Source of the DNA: Rhizobium redzepovicii
Lineage (GTDB): Bacteria > Pseudomonadota > Alphaproteobacteria > Rhizobiales > Rhizobiaceae
Assembly (NCBI RefSeq): GCF_019793435.1
Contig: NZ_JAILYH010000002.1
Coordinates: 62,001 to 126,000, forward strand
DNA: 64,000 bases
Reading direction: 5' to 3'
In this document: positions 51,108-58,873 of the stretch, one piece after another
Numbering within the stretch: position 1 is the first letter of the stretch
Layout: the number at the start of each line of letters is the position of its first letter
Position numbers and translations under genes: made by a program
Notes under the pieces: generated by a model
What the model was told of the DNA's origin: nothing
The model's database searches: none
Seen by the model: the letters and a program-made list of their open reading frames with translations, nothing else

Positions 51108-52111
51108 TGACGGCGATCGCCACGCCCCTGATCGAAGCGAGGAACGTGTCGCAGCGCTTCGGAGCCAAGCCCGACCTCGCCGCCAAGATCGCGCTAAAGC
51201 TCAAGCTGGCCAAACCGGCGCCTGTCGTTCACGCGCTTGATAATGTCAGCCTCAGCATCCGGCCCGGAGAGGTTGTCGGCCTTGTCGGTGAAAGCGGCTG
51301 CGGGAAGTCGACGCTCGGCCGCGCCATCGCAGGGATCACTTCGCCGAGCCAGGGCCAGATTCTCTGGAAGGGGATGGATCGAAGCGCCATGTCGAAAGGC
51401 GAGCAGCATCAGTTCGGTCTCGCCAGCCAGATGATTTTCCAGAATCCGATGGCGGCTCTCAATCCGCGCATGACCGTCGAGCAGCTTATCTGGGAGGCGC
51501 CCCGAACGCATGGGCTTGCCCGCGCGGCGGAACGCGACGCCTATGTCGACAGATATTTGATGCTGGCCGGTTTCGACCCGGCCATGAAACAGCGATACCC
51601 GCATCAGTTTTCCGGTGGCCAGCGGCAGCGCGTCAATATTGCCCGCGCGCTCGCCGTGCAGCCGAAATTCCTCGTCTGTGATGAAAGCGTCGCGGCGCTC
51701 GACGTTTCCATCCAGGCTCAGGTCATCAACCTGTTCATGGAACTTCGTGACAAGCTCGACCTGACCTATTTGTTCGTCAGCCATGATCTCGGCGTCGTGG
51801 AACATATTTCCGATCGCGTTGCGATCATGTATCTCGGCCGCATTGTCGAAGAAGCGCCCGTCGAGGAGGTTTTCAGGCGGCCCAATCATCCTTACACGAA
51901 AGCGCTCTTGGCCGAGGTGCCGCGCATCGAACCCGGCAAGCGACAGTTCAAGCCCGTCGATGGCGAACTCCCCAGCCCGATAAACCCGCCGGAAGGCTGT
52001 CACTTCCATCCGAGATGCCCGTTTGCGATGGATCGCTGCCGTCTGGAAGTGCCGGTGAAAAAGGAAATTGCACCGGGGCACCTGTCGGCTTGCCATCTCA
52101 ACGATGCATAA
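51104..52111 (+). CDS. ABC transporter ATP-binding protein (DppF/OppF type)
   Basis: 335 residues: Walker A GESGCGKST, Q-loop FQNPMAALNPRM, signature FSGGQRQRVN, Walker B FLVCDESVAALD (the usual DEP is DES), H-loop VSHDLG, and the C-terminal GCHFHPRCPFAMDRC. An N-terminal insert of about 15 residues (KPDLAAKIALKLKLAKP) precedes Walker A, as in some OppF proteins. Last gene of the operon. Confidence 0.9.
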   Translation: MMTAIATPLIEARNVSQRFGAKPDLAAKIALKLKLAKPAPVVHALDNVSLSIRPGEVVGLVGESGCGKSTLGRAIAGITSPSQGQILWKGMDRSAMSKGEQHQFGLASQMIFQNPMAALNPRMTVEQLIWEAPRTHGLARAAERDAYVDRYLMLAGFDPAMKQRYPHQFSGGQRQRVNIARALAVQPKFLVCDESVAALDVSIQAQVINLFMELRDKLDLTYLFVSHDLGVVEHISDRVAIMYLGRIVEEAPVEEVFRRPNHPYTKALLAEVPRIEPGKRQFKPVDGELPSPINPPEGCHFHPRCPFAMDRCRLEVPVKKEIAPGHLSACHLNDA

Positions 52112-52373
52112 CCCCTAACCAACGGGACTCGCTCCTGGAGCCGCGCGCGGTCGACCGCATGGCATCAGGACTGCTGACAAGGATCCATCCGTTCGAGTGG
52201 TCGCGAGTTTGCAGGGTGTAACGTTCTCCTCCCAAGTAACCGTTGAAGCAAATATATCCAGAAGACCGCAACTCGATCCGGGTCTTTAAGATGGAGAACA
52301 ATTTTCTGTTGTCGCAAATGAAAAATCTGATTTACTGATACTCCGCTGCTTGGCTTTAAGGGGGATATTGCCG
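52112..52373. other. Intergenic stretch between ABC operon and L,D-transpeptidase gene
   Basis: No convincing gene. A weak 6-bp dyad (AAGACC ... GGTCTT, near 52262-52289) could mark the end of the ABC transcript. Otherwise nothing recognised. Confidence 0.3.
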
Positions 52374-53048
52374 ATGCTGGGGACCCGCAGGGAAATTTTG
52401 CTCGGTGGTTTGGCGTTACTTGGCGCCGGTGCGGTCGGCAGACCGGCATTCGCCGCGGCCTCGTCCTATTTTGATGGCACCATCGTCGACAATGGCGTGA
52501 CGTTCCGAGGGACCAACTTCGCCAAGATCGACAGGAAATGGCACCGCCAGGTCGTCAAATATTTCAGCAGCGAGCCGATCGGCACCGTCGTCGTCGATAC
52601 AAGGCACCATTTTCTCTACGTGATCATGGAGAACAAAACCGCCATTCGCTACGGAGTCGGCGTCGGCCGCGAGGGTTTTAAATGGTTCGGCCGCGCCACG
52701 ATCGACGCCAAGTCGCTTTGGCCGCGCTGGACGCCGCCGCCGGAGATGCGCAAGCGCCATCCCGAACTGCCCGAATTCGTCGCAGGCGGTTCACCGAAGA
52801 ACCCGCTCGGCCCCCGCGCCATGTATCTGCATCGCGACGGCGTCGACACCGGCTATCGCTTCCATGGCACGCTCGAGCCCTGGAGCATCGGCAAGGATGC
52901 CTCCAGCGGCTGTATCCGCATGTTCAACGAAGACGCCATCGACCTTTACCAGCGTTGCCCGATCGGCACGGCCGTCCAGGTTCTGCCGCATATTGCCGAC
53001 CAGGCCGAAAGCACCACGCAGGTCAGCCAACCAACCCCGGTCGAATAA
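52374..53048 (+). CDS. L,D-transpeptidase (YkuD family)
   Basis: 224 residues. A twin-arginine-like leader (TRREILLGGLALLGAGAVG, cut near AFAA) sends it to the periplasm. The YkuD catalytic motif is present near the C-terminus: HGTLEPWSIGKDASSGCIRM, with the active cysteine in SGCIRM. It makes 3-3 peptidoglycan cross-links or anchors proteins to the wall. The ATG at 52374 is chosen over a TTG at 52350 because AAGGGGGA lies about eight bases upstream. Fourteen bases downstream lies an OmpA-like lipoprotein gene, a sensible cell-wall partner. Confidence 0.88.
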   Translation: MLGTRREILLGGLALLGAGAVGRPAFAAASSYFDGTIVDNGVTFRGTNFAKIDRKWHRQVVKYFSSEPIGTVVVDTRHHFLYVIMENKTAIRYGVGVGREGFKWFGRATIDAKSLWPRWTPPPEMRKRHPELPEFVAGGSPKNPLGPRAMYLHRDGVDTGYRFHGTLEPWSIGKDASSGCIRMFNEDAIDLYQRCPIGTAVQVLPHIADQAESTTQVSQPTPVE

Positions 53049-53061
53049 GGAATATCACCTG

Positions 53062-53598
53062 ATGTCTGCTACGACCGGATATACGAGCCGCCTTCTCGCC
53101 GCGGCCATGTTCCTCGCACTTGCCGCCTGCTCCACCACGAAGATCGCCTCCCTGGAAGAACCCACTGCAGCGCCGATGACCGGCCAGACCAACGATCCGG
53201 CGCCCGGTTTCGAAAACGTCGCAGCCGGCAGCGAAGAGGATTTTATCCTCACTGTCGGCCGGCGGATCTACTTCAAGCAGGACTCGGCCGTGCTCGATTC
53301 CGTCGCTATGGCAACCTTGGACAACCAGGCCGCCTGGCTAAACAGGAACCCGACCTGGCTGCTCAAGCTGCAGGGATTTGCCGACGATTCCGGTTCCGCT
53401 TCGAAGATGGAGACGCTGTCGCAGAAGCGCGCCGACGCGGCGATGGCCTATCTTGCCTCGAAGGGCGTCGATCCGAAGCGCATGTGGGCCAAGGGCTACG
53501 GCAACGATCGCGAAGTCCGCGACTGCACGGAGCGCTCCTGCAAGGTACAGAACCGACGCGTTGTCACCAATCTCCGCAGCCAGCCCGACGCGGTCTGA
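53062..53598 (+). CDS. OmpA-family outer-membrane lipoprotein
   Basis: 178 residues with a lipoprotein signal (MFLALAAC lipobox, cysteine near residue 23) and a C-terminal OmpA-like peptidoglycan-binding domain (about 75-170): FKQDSAVLDSVAMATLDNQA, LQGFADDSGS, LSQKRADAAMAYL, and RRVVTNLRS. It tethers the outer membrane to peptidoglycan. The AAGGAATA site overlaps the end of the L,D-transpeptidase gene, suggesting a two-gene operon. Confidence 0.87.
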   Translation: MSATTGYTSRLLAAAMFLALAACSTTKIASLEEPTAAPMTGQTNDPAPGFENVAAGSEEDFILTVGRRIYFKQDSAVLDSVAMATLDNQAAWLNRNPTWLLKLQGFADDSGSASKMETLSQKRADAAMAYLASKGVDPKRMWAKGYGNDREVRDCTERSCKVQNRRVVTNLRSQPDAV

Positions 53599-53630
53599 TT
53601 GCAGGTCAGCAGCGGCCTCGTCGCCCGCCG

Positions 53631-56093
53631 TCAGTGAGACGGCAGCAGTACGTAGCTGGATGGGGACGACAGCTCGACGACGAACCTGATATCCGCGGCA
53701 TTCGCCGCCACGATCAGCTGATAGTCACCGGGTTCGGCGCGGAAGGCGCCAGCCTCGACGTCGAAATAGGCGAGATCGCGCGGCAGGATCTTCATGGTGG
53801 CGGTGCCGGTCTCGCCAGGCTGCAGCGAAAGTTTTGCGAAGGCGCGCAGCTCCTTGTCCGGCCGCTTCACCTTGGTCTTCGGCGAACGCACATAGAGCTG
53901 CACCAGTTCGGATCCCGCCCGGTCGCCGGTATTGATCAGGTCGAGACTGACAGTCACGCCATCGGCGCCCATTTCGGCGGCCGACAGCCGCGGTGCACCC
54001 CAGCTGAAGCGGGTATAGCCAAGGCCGAAACCGAAGGGGAAGAGCGGCTCGACGGCATGTGTATCGTGATGGCGGTAGCCGACGAAAACGCCTTCGGCAT
54101 AACGCACATGCCCATCCTTGCCGGGATAGACGGCGGGATCGCCTGTAATGGCGGAATTGTCGATTAGCGCCTTCGGGAAGGTCTGCGGCAGGCGCCCGCC
54201 GGGCTCGACATCGCCGAACAACACGTCGGCGACGGCATTGCCCAACTCCTGCCCCGGATACCAGATCTGCAGCACGGCGCGGACCTTGCCGAGCCAGGGC
54301 ATTTCCACCGGGCCGCCGGTCTGCAGCACGACGACGGTGTTGGCATTGGCGGCGGCCACCCGCTCGATCAGTTCCTCCTGCCGGCCCGGAAGCCGCATAT
54401 CGGGCAGATCAAGACCTTCCGTATCCCATTCGCCGTCGCGGCCGACGAAGAGAAGCGCCAAATCGGCATTGCGGGCCGTCTCGACGGCTGCCTCGATATC
54501 GGCCTCGCCGAGCGGTTTTTCCACACCGAAACGGACGGCGATAAGATTGATGCCCTCCCCGCTCGCGATGGACGGCTCATATTCGACGGTGACAGCATAG
54601 GCCCGGCCGGCTTCGAGCGCCACGCTGCCGCGCTGCTCGTCATTGGCTGTGCCGAAATAGTTTTCGCCGCGCGTCCAGCCCTCATGGCCGTCGACCATCA
54701 GTGCACCATCGACGAAGAGCCGCGCCAGGCCGGCATTGGTCATGCCGAAGACATGATCGCCACTTTCCTCCGGCACGAATTGCATGGTCATCCGGGTCGA
54801 GAAATCGGCAGGGTCGAGTTCGCCCGACGGCAGCTCGAACCAGAAGAATTCGCCCTTGTCGACGATCTCGACATGCAGCGGCTCGCCCTTGCAGCCGCGG
54901 CCCTTGAAATATTCGACGGTGATCTTGCCCTTGAACACGTCTATCAGGCGATTGTGGCGGCAGCCGACCGCGTGGCTGATGCTGTTGGCATTGGAAAGGG
55001 CGGCGCGAATACCTTCGAGCGGGCTGACCGTATAATGCGCCGCGATCTGTGCGCTGCCGCCGCCCATGACGCGTGCGCTTGCCGCATTGGGGCCGATCAC
55101 GGCGATGCGGTCGAGCGAGGTCTTGGCAAGCGGCAGGATGCCGTCGTTCTTGAGGAGAACTGCGCCCTCGGCGCCGAGGCGCCGGATGAGCGCCCGATCC
55201 TCGGGCAGGTCGATTGCTCGCTCCGTCAGATCTGGCTTGCTCTTGAAAGCGCCGACCCGCTCGAGCAGAAGCAGCACGCGCCGCGCCGCCGCCCGCACGT
55301 TTTCGGCTTCGACCTTGCCCTCGCGCACGGCGGCAACCAATTTCTCGCCGCGGTCGCGCGCCGGACCCGGCATTTCGAGATCGAGACCGGCAATGATCGT
55401 CTCGGCGGTCGAATGCGAGCCGAACCAGTCGGACATGACGATACCTTGGAAACCCCACTCCTGGCGCAGCACCTTCGTCAGCAGCCAGTGATGCTCGCTC
55501 GTATAGGTGCCGTTGAGGCGGTTATAGGAGGACATGACCGCCATCACGCCGGCGCGGCGCACGGCCTGTTCGAAGGGCGGCAGGTAAATTTCGCGCAGCG
55601 ACCGCTCATCGATATCGGAAGACATGGTCTGCCGCTCGATCTCGGATTCGTTGCCGGCGAAATGCTTGATCGTCGCCGCGATCCCCTCGCCCTGCACGCC
55701 GGCGATATAGGCGACGGCCAATTCGGCGGTCAGCATCGGATCTTCGGCATAACATTCGAAATTGCGGCCGTTGAGGCCGGAACGATGGATATTCACCGTG
55801 GGCGCGAGCAACACCGCGGCACCCTTGCTCTTTGCCTGGCGCGCAAGGGCTGCGCCCATCTGCGAGACGAGTTCGGGATTCCAGCTGGCGCCAAGCGCGA
55901 TGCCGACGGGAAAGCACGTCGCCTTGACGCCTGCGACCAGCGAGCCGGCGCCGCGCGCGCCGTTCGGCCCGTCCGTCACCTTGATCTTCGGCACGCCGAG
56001 GCGCTCGACCGGAACGGTCGTCCAAAAATCGGCGCCGGATAACAGGGAGACCTGCTCCTCGAGCGTCATCTGGTCGAGAATGGAATCGATCAT
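53631..56093 (-). CDS. Beta-glucosidase, glycoside hydrolase family 3 with PA14 insert
   Basis: 820 residues: the GH3 N-terminal barrel (about 1-290; nucleophile aspartate in VMSDWFGSHS; KHFAGNESEIERQ substrate-site motif), the GH3 C-terminal domain split by a PA14 sugar-binding insert (about 385-530), and a C-terminal fibronectin-III-like domain (about 700-800). The likely acid/base glutamate is in GRDGEWDTEGLD. No signal peptide, so it acts on imported beta-glucosides in the cytoplasm. A GGGAGG site precedes the ATG. It is divergent from a TetR gene with a palindromic operator between. Confidence 0.92.
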   Translation of the reverse strand: MIDSILDQMTLEEQVSLLSGADFWTTVPVERLGVPKIKVTDGPNGARGAGSLVAGVKATCFPVGIALGASWNPELVSQMGAALARQAKSKGAAVLLAPTVNIHRSGLNGRNFECYAEDPMLTAELAVAYIAGVQGEGIAATIKHFAGNESEIERQTMSSDIDERSLREIYLPPFEQAVRRAGVMAVMSSYNRLNGTYTSEHHWLLTKVLRQEWGFQGIVMSDWFGSHSTAETIIAGLDLEMPGPARDRGEKLVAAVREGKVEAENVRAAARRVLLLLERVGAFKSKPDLTERAIDLPEDRALIRRLGAEGAVLLKNDGILPLAKTSLDRIAVIGPNAASARVMGGGSAQIAAHYTVSPLEGIRAALSNANSISHAVGCRHNRLIDVFKGKITVEYFKGRGCKGEPLHVEIVDKGEFFWFELPSGELDPADFSTRMTMQFVPEESGDHVFGMTNAGLARLFVDGALMVDGHEGWTRGENYFGTANDEQRGSVALEAGRAYAVTVEYEPSIASGEGINLIAVRFGVEKPLGEADIEAAVETARNADLALLFVGRDGEWDTEGLDLPDMRLPGRQEELIERVAAANANTVVVLQTGGPVEMPWLGKVRAVLQIWYPGQELGNAVADVLFGDVEPGGRLPQTFPKALIDNSAITGDPAVYPGKDGHVRYAEGVFVGYRHHDTHAVEPLFPFGFGLGYTRFSWGAPRLSAAEMGADGVTVSLDLINTGDRAGSELVQLYVRSPKTKVKRPDKELRAFAKLSLQPGETGTATMKILPRDLAYFDVEAGAFRAEPGDYQLIVAANAADIRFVVELSSPSSYVLLPSH

Positions 56094-56121
56094 GCAAACC
56101 TCCCAAGGAAATTCTTAAACC

Positions 56122-56137
56122 TACCGATTACTCGGTA
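56122..56137. promoter_or_regulatory. Palindromic operator between beta-glucosidase and tetR genes
   Basis: TACCGA-TTAC-TCGGTA, perfect 6-bp arms, 28 bases upstream of the beta-glucosidase ATG. Size and position suit the divergent TetR-type regulator. Confidence 0.65.
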
Positions 56138-56240
56138 TTTTTAAGATGTCAATCGCGCAAGCCTGATGTAAGGATGGAGAGCATGGGAGAAATCGGCCGA
56201 GGACCGGCTGATCGCCGCTCCAAGAGGCAGACAAGAGACA

Positions 56241-56876
56241 ATGGCAGAATTGTCGGAACAGCAGACCGGAGAGGAAAAACGACGGCGCCGATCCCGCAAG
56301 GGAGAGACACGCCGCGCGGAAATCCTGACGGCGGCGATGCGGCGCTTTGCCGAGGACGGCTATCAGAATGCCGCGATCGGCGATATAGCCCGGGATGTCG
56401 GCCTGTCGCTGCCCGGCTTGCTGCACCACTTTCCCACAAAGGTCGATCTGCTGCTGGCAATCCTCGCACAACGCGATCTCGAAAGTGCTGATTTCATCGA
56501 GCATTATCGCTCCGATCTCAGCGGCCTGCTCAAGGGCATGGTCGCCATCTTCCGCCGCAACGCCGACATGATCGAGGTCGTCAGGGCCTTCGCCATCCTG
56601 AATGCCGAGAGCCTTATGAAGGACCACCCCGCCAAGGCATGGTTTCTCGCGCGCGCCACCCAGATGCAGAACGACATCGCCGCGACCTTCGAACGGGCGA
56701 TTGCCGACGGCGCGATTGACGCCAGGATCGACAGCAGGGCAATGGCCGCCGAACTGATCGCGGTGATGGACGGCCTGCAGATGCTCTGGCTGCGCGATCC
56801 CGACCGCTTCGACATGGTCGGCGGCTTGGAAGCCTATGTCGGCCGGCTGCTGACAAGCCTCAGCTTGGAAGGCTGA
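56241..56876 (+). CDS. TetR-family transcriptional regulator
   Basis: 211 residues. A basic N-terminal tail precedes the HTH (about 25-70; AAMRRFAEDGYQNAAIGDIA, HHFPTKVDLLLAIL), with a helical ligand-binding C-terminal domain. Divergent from the GH3 gene and close to a perfect operator, so it probably represses the beta-glucosidase and itself until a glucoside or aglycone is present. Its 3' end overlaps the convergent hydrolase gene by 43 bases. Confidence 0.88.
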   Translation: MAELSEQQTGEEKRRRRSRKGETRRAEILTAAMRRFAEDGYQNAAIGDIARDVGLSLPGLLHHFPTKVDLLLAILAQRDLESADFIEHYRSDLSGLLKGMVAIFRRNADMIEVVRAFAILNAESLMKDHPAKAWFLARATQMQNDIAATFERAIADGAIDARIDSRAMAAELIAVMDGLQMLWLRDPDRFDMVGGLEAYVGRLLTSLSLEG

Positions 56877-57718
56877 CTGGAGCTATCTGCAAAGCGCGCC
56901 AGCCAAACCATCATGCAGCTTACGGCCTCATAGTATCTTTGCCCGACCAGCAGACCCGTATGTGTCGTCCCCTGAAGCCCCAGATACTCGCCGCCAATAT
57001 GCCGCGCCGTCGCCCGGCCTCGGCGATCATCCTCTTCATCCTTGACGGCTGAGATGACCAGGCTGGGACAGGTGATTTTCCCGCCATCGACGGAAATCCC
57101 CTCCGCCCCGAAATGAAAGGAAAATGCGGCGAATGCCTTCGCCGATTCCATCGACAGGTACTTCCGCTGGAACGTGATATCGTCGAGCGTTTCATCGGCG
57201 CTGCTTTGCTCGTCGCGCGCCGGCGCCGGCACAACCAGACCCGGCATTCTGGGTGCAAGATGACGATAGGGCACCTCGTCATGCACTTGCCTGCAAATGC
57301 TGGAATCGATCAGCACCAGCCCGGCAATCCCGACGCTTTCCGCCAGTTTCTGGCTCAGTATCCCTCCCATGCTGAAGCCGATCACAACAGGTGGAGCTGC
57401 GCATTCCTCAGCGATTTCGGAGATCGCCTGGCGGATGTCGTCCAGGTAGTCCTCAAATTCGACCTTGGTCAAATCGACCGATCTGCTTTTGTAGTGGCCG
57501 CGCAAATTGATGCAGTAAGAATTCCATCCGGCCGATATGAAGTGAGGAAGGTGCTTGCTCCACATCCAGCTGCCGGTGAAGGCGCCGTGAACGAAAAGCA
57601 AAGGCGGTCGTGCGCGCTGCGACGAACTGTTGTTCCCCCGAAATATCTCCAGAAACAGCTCGTTCTCTCCAATGTATTTGCTGACGTGCTCAGGCAATTC
57701 TTTTGCATAGTCCTGCAT
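56834..57718 (-). CDS. Alpha/beta hydrolase
   Basis: 294 residues: oxyanion-loop PPLLFVHGAFTGSWMW, nucleophile elbow GFSMGG (Ser near 119), a possible acid in AVKDEEDD and the histidine in TTHTGLLVG. It is an esterase, lipase or lactonase-like enzyme without a signal peptide. GAGGAG sets the start. Divergent from a LysR gene, which probably regulates it. Substrate unknown. Confidence 0.83.
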   Translation of the reverse strand: MQDYAKELPEHVSKYIGENELFLEIFRGNNSSSQRARPPLLFVHGAFTGSWMWSKHLPHFISAGWNSYCINLRGHYKSRSVDLTKVEFEDYLDDIRQAISEIAEECAAPPVVIGFSMGGILSQKLAESVGIAGLVLIDSSICRQVHDEVPYRHLAPRMPGLVVPAPARDEQSSADETLDDITFQRKYLSMESAKAFAAFSFHFGAEGISVDGGKITCPSLVISAVKDEEDDRRGRATARHIGGEYLGLQGTTHTGLLVGQRYYEAVSCMMVWLARFADSSSQPSKLRLVSSRPT

Positions 57719-57780
57719 GCTTCCACTCCTCTGGTGCGGGGCTGATAACGCTTGGCGACAAAGGATATTTCCTGCGCAAT

Positions 57781-57790
57781 ATTGATCAAT
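57781..57790. promoter_or_regulatory. ATTGATCAAT palindrome between hydrolase and lysR genes
   Basis: Ten-base perfect palindrome of the T-N11-A-like kind bound by LysR regulators, midway in the 123-base divergent gap. Too short for certainty. Confidence 0.35.
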
Positions 57791-57841
57791 GGCAGCTCAC
57801 GGGCGTACATAAAGGACAAAATCTCTCTAATCGGGTGCCAA

Positions 57842-58783
57842 ATGGAAAGCCTCGCGAGCGTTTTCGCCCTTGTCTATGCTGCTGAACAGCAGAGCTATGT
57901 CGGAGCCGCGCGCGTCGCCGGCGTTTCACCCTCCGCGATTGGAAAAGCGGTCGCGCGGCTCGAAAGCCGATTGGGCGTGCGGCTCTTCAACCGCACCACG
58001 CGCAGCATCAGCCTGACCGAGCAAGGAACCCTGCTCTACGAGCGCTACAAACGCATCATCGACGACATGCATGACGCGGAGGCCACGATCTCACGAAGCC
58101 GGGAACGTCCAAGGGGGCGCCTGCGCGTCAGCGTGCCGCATATCGTCGGGCATCACCTTCTCATGCCGATCCTGCCCTTTTTTGCCGAGCAGTTTCCGGA
58201 GATCGAACTGGACATCGATTTCGAAGACAAGGTCATCGACCTGGTCGCAGAGGGCCTGGATGTCGTCGTGCGCAGCGGTGAGCTTGCCGATGCACGATTG
58301 ATTGCCCGCCATCTCGGCGACCAGCATTTCGTCGTTTGCGGAAGTCCCGATTATTTCAAGCGCCATGGACGACCGCAGACGCCGGATGACCTCTCCCAAC
58401 ATGCCTGCATTCACTTCAAATACCCATCCAGTGGCCGGCTTGCGCCGTGGGCATTCCGCTCACCATACGATCGGGTAATTTTCCCAAGGAACCTTACGTT
58501 CAACAACACGGATGCAGGTCTGCGGGCAGCACGGGACGGCTTGGGCCTTGCGCATCTGCCCGTCTACGTCGCAGAGTCCCATATGCGGGCCGGAAGTTTG
58601 GTCCCCGTCCTGACTTCCTTCATGGTGCCGTACGGTTCGCTCTCGCTCGTCTGGCCGTCCAATCGTCAGCTTTCACCAAAAGTCCGCGCTTTCGTGGATT
58701 TTGTAGTTACGAACTTTGCCGCCCGACCCGACGCTTTTCGACCGCCGGATGCGGCTGGCGTCTCATCCAATTCTAGGGGATAG
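57842..58783 (+). CDS. LysR-family transcriptional regulator
   Basis: 313 residues: HTH (about 1-60; FALVYAAEQQSYVGAARVAG, LESRLGVRLFNRTTRSISLT) and a periplasmic-binding-fold effector domain (about 90-295; RLRVSVPHIVGHHLLMPILP, GLDVVVRSGELADARL). The ATG at 57842 (MESLASVF) is chosen because the HTH starts at once; the upstream frame is an extension through the promoter. Divergent from the alpha/beta hydrolase, its likely target. Confidence 0.9.
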   Translation: MESLASVFALVYAAEQQSYVGAARVAGVSPSAIGKAVARLESRLGVRLFNRTTRSISLTEQGTLLYERYKRIIDDMHDAEATISRSRERPRGRLRVSVPHIVGHHLLMPILPFFAEQFPEIELDIDFEDKVIDLVAEGLDVVVRSGELADARLIARHLGDQHFVVCGSPDYFKRHGRPQTPDDLSQHACIHFKYPSSGRLAPWAFRSPYDRVIFPRNLTFNNTDAGLRAARDGLGLAHLPVYVAESHMRAGSLVPVLTSFMVPYGSLSLVWPSNRQLSPKVRAFVDFVVTNFAARPDAFRPPDAAGVSSNSRG

Positions 58784-58873
58784 CAGCTGCTTTCAGGAGC
58801 GCCCGCCAGTTCTTCAAATCATGGTGCGTTTGCCATCGGCCATTTAATTCCCGGCACGCATGGCGGTCAGGCG

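Noticed and set aside
52262..52289. Terminator after the second ABC operon
   Set aside because: Only six-base arms, a long loop and no T-run.
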